In this document: piece after piece, positions 20,576 to 28,775 of the stretch
Position numbering within the stretch: position 1 is the first letter of the stretch
How the letters are laid out: every line of letters begins with the position of its first letter
From: Sedimenticola thiotaurini
GTDB taxonomy: Bacteria > Pseudomonadota > Gammaproteobacteria > Chromatiales > Chromatiaceae
Direction: 5' to 3'
NCBI GenBank assembly: GCA_011051715.1
Contig: DRKP01000129.1
Location: 1 to 33,150 of the forward strand
Length of the DNA stretch: 33,150 nt
Program-made: the position numbers and the translations under genes
Notes under the pieces: generated by a model
Told to the model about the DNA's origin: nothing
The model's input: the letters and a program-made list of their open reading frames with translations, nothing else
Database searches by the model: none

Positions 20576-22153
20576 ATGTCAGCAGATATTCACGCCCACC
20601 GCATCCTGATCGTCGACTTCGGTTCCCAGTACACCCAGCTGATCGCCCGGCGGGTGCGCGAGGCCGGCGTCTACTGCGAGATCTGGCCCTACGACAACTG
20701 CGAGCAGGTGATCGACGAGCACCCGCCGGCGGGGATCATTCTCTCGGGTGGGCCGGAGTCGGTGACCGGCGCGGACACCCCCCGTGCGCCCCAGCGGGTG
20801 TTCGGGCTGGGAGTGCCGGTGCTGGGAATCTGCTATGGCATGCAGACCATGGCGGCCCAGCTCGGCGGACGTGTGGCCCCCTCCTCGGCCCATGAATACG
20901 GCTATGCCCAGGTGCGCGCCAGGGGGCATTCGCAACTGCTGCGCGACATCGAGGACCACACCAGTCCGGAGGGCTACGGCCTGCTCGATGTCTGGATGAG
21001 CCATGGTGACCGGGTGGAGGAACTGCCCCCCGGCTTCCACGTCATCGCCGAGACCGACAACGCCCCCCTGGCCGGCATGGCCGACGAGGAGCGGCGCTTC
21101 TACGGTATCCAGTTCCATCCCGAGGTGACCCATACCCGCCAGGGTCAGCGCATCATCGAACGTTTCCTGTTCCGCATCTGCGGCTGCGAGCCGCTGTGGA
21201 CCCCGGGCCAGATCATCGACGACAGCATCCACCAGGTGCGGGCACGGGTGGGGGAGGGCAAGGTGCTGCTGGGCCTCTCCGGTGGTGTCGACTCCTCGGT
21301 GGTGGCGGCGCTGCTGCACCGGGCCATCGGCGACCAGCTCACCTGTATCTTCGTCGACAACGGTCTGCTGCGGCTGCACGAGGGGGACCAGGTGATGGCC
21401 ACCTTCGCCGAGCACATGGGCGTGAAGGTGATCCGGGTGGATGCCGAGCAGCGCTTCCTCGATGCACTGAAGGGGGAGGCGGATCCGGAGAAGAAGCGCA
21501 AGATCATCGGCAACCTGTTCATCGAGATCTTCGAGGAGGAGGCCGAGAAGCTCGAGGACGTCAACTTCCTGGCCCAGGGCACTATCTATCCGGATGTGAT
21601 CGAGTCGGCCGGGGCCAAGTCGGGAAAGGCCCATGTGATCAAGTCCCACCACAACGTGGGCGGGCTGCCGGACTACATGAAGCTGGAGCTGGTGGAGCCC
21701 CTGCGCGAGCTGTTCAAGGACGAGGTGCGCAAGATCGGTGTCGAGCTGGGCCTGCCCTACGAGATGGTCTATCGCCACCCGTTCCCGGGCCCGGGCCTGG
21801 GCGTGCGCATCCTGGGTGAGGTGAAGAAGGAGTATGCCGATCTGCTGCGTGAGGCGGACCATATCTTCATCGAGGAGCTGCGCCGCGAGGGGCTCTACGA
21901 CCAGGTGAGCCAAGCCTTCGCCGTGTTCCTGCCGGTGCGCTCGGTGGGCGTGGTGGGGGATGCCCGGCGCTACGAGTACGTGGTCTCCCTGCGCGCGGTG
22001 GAGACGGTGGATTTCATGACCGCCCGCTTCGCCCACCTGCCATTCGAGTTCCTGGAGCGGGTGTCCCGCCGCATCATCAACGAAGTGGGCGGCATATCAC
22101 GGGTCGCCTACGATATCTCCAGCAAGCCGCCGGCAACGATCGAGTGGGAGTGA
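20576..22153 (+). CDS. guaA: GMP synthase (glutamine-hydrolysing)
   Basis: GuaA converts XMP to GMP using glutamine and ATP. It has 525 residues, like E. coli. The class I glutamine amidotransferase domain shows Cys86 (GICYGMQ) and His181/Glu183 (FHPEV). The ATP-pyrophosphatase P-loop is SGGVDSS (235-241), and the C-terminal dimerisation domain ends in [15 protein letters not shown] lies about ten bases before the ATG. The 3' end of this gene is duplicated at 31450-31478, so the last codons appear to belong to an integration site; the protein is nevertheless complete. Confidence 0.97.
   Translation: MSADIHAHRILIVDFGSQYTQLIARRVREAGVYCEIWPYDNCEQVIDEHPPAGIILSGGPESVTGADTPRAPQRVFGLGVPVLGICYGMQTMAAQLGGRVAPSSAHEYGYAQVRARGHSQLLRDIEDHTSPEGYGLLDVWMSHGDRVEELPPGFHVIAETDNAPLAGMADEERRFYGIQFHPEVTHTRQGQRIIERFLFRICGCEPLWTPGQIIDDSIHQVRARVGEGKVLLGLSGGVDSSVVAALLHRAIGDQLTCIFVDNGLLRLHEGDQVMATFAEHMGVKVIRVDAEQRFLDALKGEADPEKKRKIIGNLFIEIFEEEAEKLEDVNFLAQGTIYPDVIESAGAKSGKAHVIKSHHNVGGLPDYMKLELVEPLRELFKDEVRKIGVELGLPYEMVYRHPFPGPGLGVRILGEVKKEYADLLREADHIFIEELRREGLYDQVSQAFAVFLPVRSVGVVGDARRYEYVVSLRAVETVDFMTARFAHLPFEFLERVSRRIINEVGGISRVAYDISSKPPATIEWE
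22124..22152. repeat. Probable attL: guaA 3'-end copy of the island boundary
   Basis: These 29 bases, the last codons of guaA (KPPATIEWE), recur at 31450-31478 with 27 identities. The only differences are A/G at 22135 and 22139, one silent and one Ile/Val. Known islands that integrate at guaA recreate the gene end from element DNA, which would make this the left junction. Confidence 0.65.
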
Positions 22154-22210
22154 CTGGTGCTGTTTGGCACCTGCTGGTAAGGTCTGGCACTGACAGGCAT
22201 CAGAACCAGG

Positions 22211-22241
22211 GCTTCAGGATTACGCGACTGGCGTCTGAAGC
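22211..22241 (+). terminator. Weak hairpin after guaA
   Basis: GCTTCAG (22211-22217) and CTGAAGC (22235-22241) form a 7-bp stem with a 17-base loop about 60 bases after the guaA stop. No T-run follows. It is the only inverted repeat noticed between guaA and the amidohydrolase gene, where no convincing promoter was seen. Confidence 0.25.
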
Positions 22242-22316
22242 GTCGTTGACGCTGCTGAATACATATGGCCGCCTTCAGTCGGCAATTGCCGGTGTTTCGT
22301 TTCACGGGGATCAGGG

Positions 22317-24257
22317 ATGTTCAGGCTATTATCGATACTGGCCGTGACTTCAGTGCTGTCGATCGGCAGCGGCCATGCTGGAGCAGGCAAGACGGACCTT
22401 GGGGTGCAGACCCTCTATTATGGGGGCGACATCGTCACCATGGAGGGCGATGAGCCCACCTATGTGGAAGCGGTGATGGAGCGCGATGGCCGCATCATCT
22501 ACGCGGGCCCCAGAGCCTCGGCGGTGAACAACTTTGCCGGTGAGACCATCAAGGTGGACCTGCAGGGCACGACCCTGATGCCGGGCTTCATAGAACCTCA
22601 CGCCCATCCCGTTTCCATCGGCGCTTTCATCCTCGCCAACGATATCGTGGCGCCCCACGAGTGGCGCATGCCGAACGCGACCTACCCCGGTGTCAGTGGC
22701 AAGGAGAACTACCTGAAGGCGGTCAGGGCGATCATCGATTCGAAGAAGGACAAGAGTCAGACCGTACTCATCTGGGGCTACCACAAGTCCTGGCACGGTG
22801 AACTCACCCTCGAAGAGCTGGACCGGGTCACGGGCGATGTGCCCACCATCATCTGGCAGCGCTCAACTCACGAGATCTACCTGAACACGGCCTGTGCCAA
22901 GAAATACGGCGTGCACAAGGGCGATCTGTCCAGGGAGGATGACGAACAGGCGGACTGGGAGAACCTCCATTTCTGGGAGCGTGCCTACCAGATGATCAAA
23001 GGCACCAAACTGGCGCCTTTCTTTGGCGACCGCAAGATGCTCCAGCGCGGTATGGACCGCATCTCTGCAGTAATGCAGCAGAATGGCATCACCGCCATGA
23101 TGGAGCCCGGTTTCCCCACCAGCACCTTTGAGGACGAGTATCAGGTTCTCAAACAAGGCACGGAAAAGGCCAGGGCCTATACTATCTACCTGGTATCCGG
23201 ATTTCCGGAACAGTTCGTGAAGAAGCTCTCCAGCGACAAGTATGCGGCGCACATCGATGCGTTGCCAAAGAAGTACGACACCGAGTACATCAGGTTCCTG
23301 CCCAGGCAGTACAAGACTTTCGCCGACGGCGCCATCTACTCCCTTGCCCTGCAGCTGCGGGAGCCCTTCTATAACTGCAGGGAGTGCAAGTCCGAGTGGA
23401 TCATCCCGCTGAAGGAGGGCGAGGCAATCTTCGATTACTGGTGGAACAAGGGCTACAAGATTCACATCCACATCACCGGCGACAAGGCCTTTGATGCCTA
23501 CCTGGATATCGTGGAGCGGGCCATGAAGCGCAATCCGCGCACGGATCACCGCACCACCTTCCACCACGTGGGCCTGTTCGACGGTGAGCAGGCGCAGCGG
23601 GCCGCCGACCTCGGTATCGAGATCTCGGCCAACCCCTACTACCTCTGGGCGCTGGCGAACAAGTACAGTGAAACCGGCCTGGGGCCGGAACGGGCCGCCA
23701 GCATGGTGGCACTGAATGAGTTCACGAAGCGTGGGGTGCCGGTCTCCCTGCATTCGGATTTCGCCATGGCACCGGCCGATCCCCTGCTCCTCGCCTGGGT
23801 GGCATCCAACAGGATCATCGACGACGGACGCGTAATGAAGCCGGAAGAGCGCATCCCGGTCTACGACGCCATGAAGGGCATCACCATCGCCGCGGCCCGC
23901 ACCTTCGAGATGGACCATGAGATCGGTTCCATCAAGGTGGGCAAGCAGGCCAACTTCACGATCCTGGAGCAGAATCCGTTCAAGGTCGATCGGAGCCGGA
24001 TCAGGGACATCCCTGTCCTGGGTATCGTCTACAAGGGGAAGATGAAATTGAACGGGGAGAGGAAAGTGAGCGGTGATCGCGACGAGTTGGGCTGCATTCG
24101 TTCGGCCGGCTATCGCTGGTGCGAGAAGACCGGCCAGTGCGAGCGGCCCTGGCTGCTGGCGAAGCAGAAGGGTTTCGAGAACACTCCGGAAGCCTTCGGG
24201 GCCTGGTGTGACAACGTGCTCATGCGGAAGAAGGAACCGCCTCCCGGGAATCATTGA
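22317..24257 (+). CDS. Exported metal-dependent amidohydrolase (YtcJ-like) with a cysteine-rich tail
   Basis: The 646-residue product starts with a signal peptide (MFRLLSILAVTSVLSIGSGHA). It has the amidohydrolase-3 layout: a small beta domain (VQTLYYGGDIVTMEGDEPTYVEAV), the metal motif HAH (H95, H97) in GFIEPHAHP, histidines at 383 and 385 (HIHITGD) and 416-417, an aspartate in SLHSDFAMAPADP (about 481), and return of the beta domain (IGSIKVGKQANFTILEQNP). Family members hydrolyse amide or related bonds; the substrate is unknown. A tail beyond the normal fold has Cys593, Cys602, Cys608 and Cys631 (GCIRSAGYRWCEKTGQC), probably disulphide-linked in the periplasm. GGGGA lies about ten bases before the ATG. 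It is the first gene inside the guaA-flanked module. Confidence 0.85.
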   Translation: MFRLLSILAVTSVLSIGSGHAGAGKTDLGVQTLYYGGDIVTMEGDEPTYVEAVMERDGRIIYAGPRASAVNNFAGETIKVDLQGTTLMPGFIEPHAHPVSIGAFILANDIVAPHEWRMPNATYPGVSGKENYLKAVRAIIDSKKDKSQTVLIWGYHKSWHGELTLEELDRVTGDVPTIIWQRSTHEIYLNTACAKKYGVHKGDLSREDDEQADWENLHFWERAYQMIKGTKLAPFFGDRKMLQRGMDRISAVMQQNGITAMMEPGFPTSTFEDEYQVLKQGTEKARAYTIYLVSGFPEQFVKKLSSDKYAAHIDALPKKYDTEYIRFLPRQYKTFADGAIYSLALQLREPFYNCRECKSEWIIPLKEGEAIFDYWWNKGYKIHIHITGDKAFDAYLDIVERAMKRNPRTDHRTTFHHVGLFDGEQAQRAADLGIEISANPYYLWALANKYSETGLGPERAASMVALNEFTKRGVPVSLHSDFAMAPADPLLLAWVASNRIIDDGRVMKPEERIPVYDAMKGITIAAARTFEMDHEIGSIKVGKQANFTILEQNPFKVDRSRIRDIPVLGIVYKGKMKLNGERKVSGDRDELGCIRSAGYRWCEKTGQCERPWLLAKQKGFENTPEAFGAWCDNVLMRKKEPPPGNH

Positions 24258-24520
24258 TCGCCCCGACGGCCAGGCACTGCAGCCTGGGGGATGGTGCCCA
24301 TCAATGAACTGCGGCTGATGGAACCGGGCGAAGCATTCAAGTGCAGAGATATCCTTCGTCGGTCGGCTTCAGCCCGAGGGGGTGAATTGGAGCAACGCTG
24401 GATTGTCCTCCTGAAGGCCGACCCGGTCAGCATGTTCTCGGCCCCGTGCCACATGAAATAACAAGGAACTCTGAACAACAATCCGGGTATTTGACCCCGA
24501 AAATCATGGAGGAGCAGAAG

Positions 24521-25627
24521 ATGAAGAGGATCCGGCTGTCAAAATGGTTCACCGGCGCCAGCGCGGCGCTGACCCTGGTGGTGGGTGGCCTGGTGCCGCC
24601 CGCCCAGGCCTGCACCGGGCTGCGACTCACGGCGGAGGACGGTACCGTGGTCCATGCCCGTACCCTGGAGTTCGGCGTGGACCTTGGATCGGACGTCATC
24701 ATGGTGCCGCGGGGCTATGCACGCACCGGCACTGCGCCCGATGGCAGGCAGGGTATGAAGTGGAAAACCAGGTACGCAAGCCTGGGAGCCAACGGCGTGA
24801 ATCTGCCCTACATCTTCGACGGCCTCAATGAAAAGGGCCTGGCCGTGGGTACCTTCTATTTCCCCACTACTGCTGGCTACATGGACTTTGATTCAAAGGA
24901 TGTCAGCAGTACCCTTGCCCCCTGGGAAGTGGGTTCCTGGCTGCTGGAGAACTTCGCCAATGTGGAGGAGGTGAAGGCGAACATCGGAAAAGTGGTTGTG
25001 CCCGGGGTAGTGCTCGGTGCATGGGGCTTTACGCCACCGGTTCACTGGGTGGTGCATGACGCCACCGGCAGGAGTATCGTCATCGAGTACGTGGAGGGCC
25101 GGTTGAATGTGCACGACAACCCGCTGGGGATCATGTCCAACTCACCCACTTTCGATTGGCACATGACCAACCTGCGCAACTACGTGAACCTCGCCCTCAC
25201 AAACTCCCCCACACTCGAGCTCGGACCGGTGGAGCTGAAACCTCTGGGCCAGGGCGCCGGCATGCTCGGCCTTCCCGGTGACTACACCCCACCATCGCGT
25301 TTTGTGCGCATAGCCGCCTTCAGCCAGGCGGTGCTGCCGTCGAAGACCGGTTGGGACGCCGTCAAGCAGGCCTTTCATGTGCTGAATTCTTTCGACATTC
25401 CCAAGGGCGTGGCGCGGGACCGGGAGAGGGACGAGCACGGCAACATCGTGGCTGACTACACTACCTGGACCAGCGCCAACGACCTCAAGCGCAAGCGTTT
25501 CTACTTTCGCACCTATGACAACAGCCGTATCCGCATGGTGGACCTGATGCGCATGGATCTCGACGGCAAAGAGATCGTCACCATCTCCATGAAGGGCGAG
25601 GAAGAGGTGGAAGAACTCACACCCTGA
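24521..25627 (+). CDS. Exported linear amide C-N hydrolase, choloylglycine hydrolase/penicillin V acylase family
   Basis: This Ntn hydrolase has 368 residues. The signal peptide (MKRIRLSKWF...PPAQA) should be cut just before Cys31, exposing the N-terminal cysteine nucleophile CTGLRLTAEDG. The conserved arginine 16 residues later is present (HARTLEFG); the aspartate of bile-salt hydrolases is replaced by glutamate, as also happens in some Gram-negative relatives. SNSPTFDWHMTNLRNY supplies the conserved asparagine region. Members cut bile salts, penicillin V or acyl-homoserine lactones; which applies here is open. GGAGGA before the ATG at 24521 supports this start over an earlier ATG at 24446. 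The 263-base gap before it shows no clear promoter. Confidence 0.87.
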   Translation: MKRIRLSKWFTGASAALTLVVGGLVPPAQACTGLRLTAEDGTVVHARTLEFGVDLGSDVIMVPRGYARTGTAPDGRQGMKWKTRYASLGANGVNLPYIFDGLNEKGLAVGTFYFPTTAGYMDFDSKDVSSTLAPWEVGSWLLENFANVEEVKANIGKVVVPGVVLGAWGFTPPVHWVVHDATGRSIVIEYVEGRLNVHDNPLGIMSNSPTFDWHMTNLRNYVNLALTNSPTLELGPVELKPLGQGAGMLGLPGDYTPPSRFVRIAAFSQAVLPSKTGWDAVKQAFHVLNSFDIPKGVARDRERDEHGNIVADYTTWTSANDLKRKRFYFRTYDNSRIRMVDLMRMDLDGKEIVTISMKGEEEVEELTP

Positions 25628-25749
25628 ATACGGCTTGACCGCTTACAGGAGGTCTGAAGCCCAACCCTGCCGAAGTTCGGCTCAGAGGAAACCAAAAGTA
25701 TGGCGCCCACTGGCGCCTCCTCCGTCAACAGCCCGGGTTGATCCTGTGA

Positions 25750-26262
25750 TGGCAATGCCCTGGCGGAGACGAACAATGGCCAGGGAAGGGGAACAGGCAA
25801 CTGGATTTCTCCTTCGGCTCGACCCAGTACCTGGTCGGCGATGCCGATATCGATGTCACGGCCCAAGGCGTACGCGTGGACGGCAGGTTTGATCGCAATT
25901 GCATTCTGTTCCCCGGTGGCAACGCGCGCTGCCATATCGGGACGCCCTATCATGACGGCACTGTCCAGGTTGTCCTCGAACCTCTCGATCTCGTCACCAG
26001 GACAGCGGTATCGGTGCCGGGACCAGGTGTCAATCCGGTGCCCTTCCTCGGTATCTTCGTGTCGAACAGCGACCACCGGGCCCTGGTCACGCCCGCCTCG
26101 TTGCCCGGGAGTCGTGTGCCAGCGGCTGGTCTGTCGTGGGGGCCTGTCTGCCTGATCCCAGGAATCATCAGTTCCGGTGACGGGGCAGCCATGATTCAGG
26201 CGCAGCCGGAATGCATCATGACGATGGACCGGATTGGCCCCGGCTGTTGGGAAAACAGGTGA
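25750..26262 (+). pseudogene. Unrecognised open frame, probably a gene remnant
   Basis: The frame is open from 25750 and reads like coding sequence with C or G in many third positions (QLDFSFGSTQYLVGDADID, then TVQVVLEPLDLVTRTAVSV), ending GPGCWENR at 26262. No ATG with a ribosome site opens it; a GTG at 25876 with AAGG nine bases before is the only weak choice, and it would drop the coding-like first part. The frame is preceded by a stop at 25747-25749. No family was recognised. It may be the 3' part of a gene whose beginning was lost after the Ntn hydrolase gene. An opposite-strand ORF over the same stretch looks like a shadow. Confidence 0.35.
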
Positions 26263-26684
26263 AGTTTCGGCGGCATCGGTGGCCACACGGGCACGATTCA
26301 GGCCCACGCACCGGCAAACAGGCGTTTCATTCACGGTCCCCGGTGGTTGCATCTGGACTTGGGAAAACAGGGCGATTATTCTTTCAACGCCCGGCTCCAC
26401 AGAGCAAGGGCAGCAGTTTTTTCGCCTGAGGTAGGTGATGCCCAACCGGGCCATCGAGCTGTCGGGAAAAACCTGGTTTTCCATCAGGTAGATGGCCCCG
26501 GAACCGGGCTACAGCGGGTCTACCCGATTCAGCCATGCTTTCCGCAGCATGACCGGGCCGGCCGCCAGTACCTGCCGGGAGAAGACCCGGCAGTTCCAGG
26601 GAGAGGGCGCTCGAGCGCGCCCTGAGCCAGTTGCCCTTCGATTGGCGGGGCCGCTGAGTTCACCGATACTTAAGGAGTGAGTAC
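26263..26684. other. Apparently non-coding or decayed stretch
   Basis: No gene was recognised in these 422 bases. A short frame at 26234-26434 ends in QQFFRLR and could continue the previous remnant after a frameshift. A 13-base direct repeat TTGGGAAAACAGG occurs at 26247 and 26359. A GC-rich hairpin, AGGGCGC (26604-26610) with GCGCCCT (26617-26623), lies about 60 bases before the next start-like site. Confidence 0.4.
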
Positions 26685-27122
26685 ATGAAGTCGAGATTCA
26701 CCATCCTCCCGCTGGCGCTGCCCCCGATGTTACTGTGGGGCCTGCCACTGACAAGCCCAAGGGTATCCAGCGGATCGCGCTGCAGCCCTGTCCCTGTCCC
26801 CTGGTGCCGAAGGAGACCGCCCGCCGTCAGATGACCAATACGCTGGTGGACAAGGCGCCTGGACGAGCGCCCATGAACCGGTTCGCCCACGTGCGGGAGT
26901 TTTCCTCGGCGGACTTCCCCGAGTTGGTTTGCCCCCAGTTTCGACCTCTTCTGTTTGCGCCGTGTGGCCATCGCCCTGGTTGGGGGGCGCCAATACCTCT
27001 GCGCAGGGGGGCTATCCCCTCGATCTCACCGACAGCGAGAGCAAGTACCCCGGGATGGCAGGAAATATGTCATCCATTCAAGGAAGGAAGAGATCCCGCC
27101 GGTGGTGCAACCTGTGCAATGA
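26685..27122 (+). pseudogene. Frameshifted gene remnant with intact ribosome site and signal-like start
   Basis: AAGGAG seven bases before the ATG at 26685 is an excellent ribosome site, and the first residues (MKSRFTILPLALPPMLLWGLP) resemble a signal peptide. The frame then stops at 26829-26831 and again shortly after. A neighbouring frame is open across the middle (KGIQRIALQPCPCPLVPKE, then MNRFAHVREFSSADFPELV), and the first frame reopens near 26943 (FDLFCLRRVAIALVGG) and ends DGRKYVIHSRKEEIPPVVQPVQ at 27122. Two compensating frameshifts in one old gene would explain this. The family is not recognised. It lies 28 bases before the next gene and may once have been in its operon. Confidence 0.4.
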
Positions 27123-27150
27123 ACCCCAGCCTTTCATGGAGAAACAAGTT

Positions 27151-28593
27151 GTGAAGAGAATACAAGCATTGTTGGCTGGCCTGCTGCTGCTGGCCGGAAG
27201 CCCGGGGGCTTCAGCAGAGGAGCCGCTGGGCGGCAGACCGCCGGCGGAGATGAAGCCGGCCATCGAAGACTACAGCCAAACGCTTAAGTACCGGCGTGCC
27301 TTCGAGGTGGCCACCTGGGCCATGCCGGCAGTGGGCATCTACGGTTTTCGCCGCGCCACCGAGGCGGTGGGCGGCAGCGACAACACCATCCTCGTCTGGT
27401 CGAAGGTGGCAGGGCCCAACGCCGAGCTGCTCACCGCCAATGACACCACGCCCTACATCCTGGCCATGTCCGACCTGCGCAAGGGGCCGGTGGTGCTGGA
27501 GGTGCCGGCCGCCACCGACAGGGCCCTGCTCTATGGCCAGATCGTGGATATGTGGCAGTTCGCCATCGCCGACGTGGGGCCGGTGGGGGCCGATGAGGGC
27601 AAGGGGGGCAAATATCTCTTCCTGCCGCCAGGGTACAAGGGCAGGGTTCCCGAGGGCTACCTGGTGATGAAGAGCCCGAGCAACCGCATCTACCTGGCCT
27701 TTCGCTCGGTGCGCAAACCCGGCTCCGGCGCCACCCTGGAGGACGCCTACGACTATGCCCGTAAGCTGAAGATGTACTACCTGGACGATCCCAGGCCCAC
27801 AAGCTACATCGACCCCTCGGACATGCGCTTCCCGTCGCTCCCGCCCTACGACGAGACCCTGTTCCGGGACATACAGGAGATCTTCGATGGCGAGCCGGTG
27901 AAGCCCCAGGACAAGGTTATGATGGGCTACCTCGAGTCCCTGGGTCTGGAGCCCGGCAAGCCCTTTGCGCCGGATGAGAAGACGCGCAGGCTGCTGCGCC
28001 AGGCAGCGGCTGATTTCTATTTCTACATGCAGCACCGCCTCACCTTCCAGAAGAAGGAGAAGTATTATTGGCCCAACCGGCACTGGCAGGACGTGCTCAC
28101 GCCGGATCGAAACGGCTACTTCTCCTTTGTCTACGACGATTCCATCGACCTGGACGAGCGTGCCGAGCGCTACTTCTTCGCGACCTATTATCCGCGCAAG
28201 TACTACGAGAAGCCGGCCAACATCTATCTGTTCGCCAAGGTGGACGCCAATGGCAAGCCGCTGGAGGCGGGGAGGAACTACAAGCTCACCATTCCGCCCA
28301 ACATGCCGGTGACCCAGTTCTGGTCGCTCATCATTTACGACGGCGCCACCTGGGCCTTCATCTACACGCCGCAGAAGAAGGTGGGCATCTCCTCTTACGA
28401 CCTGGACAAGCTGCGGAAGAACCCGGACGGCAGTATCACCCTCTACTTCGGCCCCGAGCCGCCCGACGGGCTGGAGAGCAACTGGATCCCCACCGGCGGC
28501 AAGACGCCGGCGCCGGGCCTGCGCTTCTACGGCGCCAAGCAGGAGATCATCGACCGCAGCTTCGTCATGCCCGACGTGGAGCCTTCGGATTGA
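27151..28593 (+). CDS. Exported DUF1254/DUF1214 protein, copy 1
   Basis: The product has 480 residues with a signal peptide (MKRIQALLAGLLLLAGSPGASA). The DUF1254 part (about 35-190) includes NDTTPYILAMSDLRKGPVVLEVP and KYLFLPPGYKG. The DUF1214 part near the C-terminus has NYKLTIPPNMPVTQFWSLIIYD and LESNWIPT. These paired domains form exported proteins of unknown biochemical role. The GTG at 27151 is preferred because GGAG lies nine bases upstream and the signal peptide starts there; an ATG at 27136 is the alternative. A strong hairpin follows the stop by five bases. It is related to the next two genes but longer in sequence distance than neighbouring duplicates would be, so the copies are old. 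Confidence 0.85.
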   Translation: MKRIQALLAGLLLLAGSPGASAEEPLGGRPPAEMKPAIEDYSQTLKYRRAFEVATWAMPAVGIYGFRRATEAVGGSDNTILVWSKVAGPNAELLTANDTTPYILAMSDLRKGPVVLEVPAATDRALLYGQIVDMWQFAIADVGPVGADEGKGGKYLFLPPGYKGRVPEGYLVMKSPSNRIYLAFRSVRKPGSGATLEDAYDYARKLKMYYLDDPRPTSYIDPSDMRFPSLPPYDETLFRDIQEIFDGEPVKPQDKVMMGYLESLGLEPGKPFAPDEKTRRLLRQAAADFYFYMQHRLTFQKKEKYYWPNRHWQDVLTPDRNGYFSFVYDDSIDLDERAERYFFATYYPRKYYEKPANIYLFAKVDANGKPLEAGRNYKLTIPPNMPVTQFWSLIIYDGATWAFIYTPQKKVGISSYDLDKLRKNPDGSITLYFGPEPPDGLESNWIPTGGKTPAPGLRFYGAKQEIIDRSFVMPDVEPSD

Positions 28594-28598
28594 ACCCA

Positions 28599-28627
28599 GG
28601 GGAAGTCTGAAAAACTCAGACTTCCCC
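28599..28627 (+). terminator. Perfect 12-bp hairpin after DUF1254 copy 1
   Basis: GGGGAAGTCTGA (28599-28610) and TCAGACTTCCCC (28616-28627) pair perfectly around the loop AAAAC, five bases after the stop codon. No T-run follows, so it might be a Rho-aided end, a block to 3' decay, or a partial terminator within the operon. Confidence 0.55.
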
Positions 28628-28646
28628 CGGTACAGGGATGTGCCGG

Positions 28647-28677
28647 CAAATTCGATCGCTCTCAGCGATTGAATTTG
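28647..28677 (+). other. 14-bp hairpin with three-base loop
   Basis: CAAATTCGATCGCT (28647-28660) and AGCGATTGAATTTG (28664-28677) pair along 14 positions, with a single G-T wobble, around the loop CTC. It is the second of three stable structures in the same 180-base gap. Confidence 0.5.
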
Positions 28678-28690
28678 TAGCAAGCCGCAA

Positions 28691-28711
28691 GCCGCAAACC
28701 GCGTTTGCGGC
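28691..28711 (+). other. 8-bp GC-rich hairpin, third in the series
   Basis: GCCGCAAA (28691-28698) and TTTGCGGC (28704-28711) pair perfectly around CCGCG. Just before it, GCAAGCC is repeated in tandem. The next gene has AAGGAG at 28759-28764. Confidence 0.45.
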
Positions 28712-28775
28712 GCGGCGCGCCTGATAAAGCCAGGGATGGCTATTGCCAGGCCTTCCATAAGGAGATCGAGGAACC

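Noticed and set aside
26247-26371. 13-base direct repeat TTGGGAAAACAGG as a possible att or target-site duplication
   Set aside because: The two copies are only 112 bases apart in degenerate sequence, enclose no mobile gene and have no terminal inverted repeats.
25513-26484. A 323-residue minus-strand frame across the decayed block
   Set aside because: It overlaps the real end of the Ntn hydrolase gene, has no ribosome site, and looks like the antisense of the plus-strand remnant.
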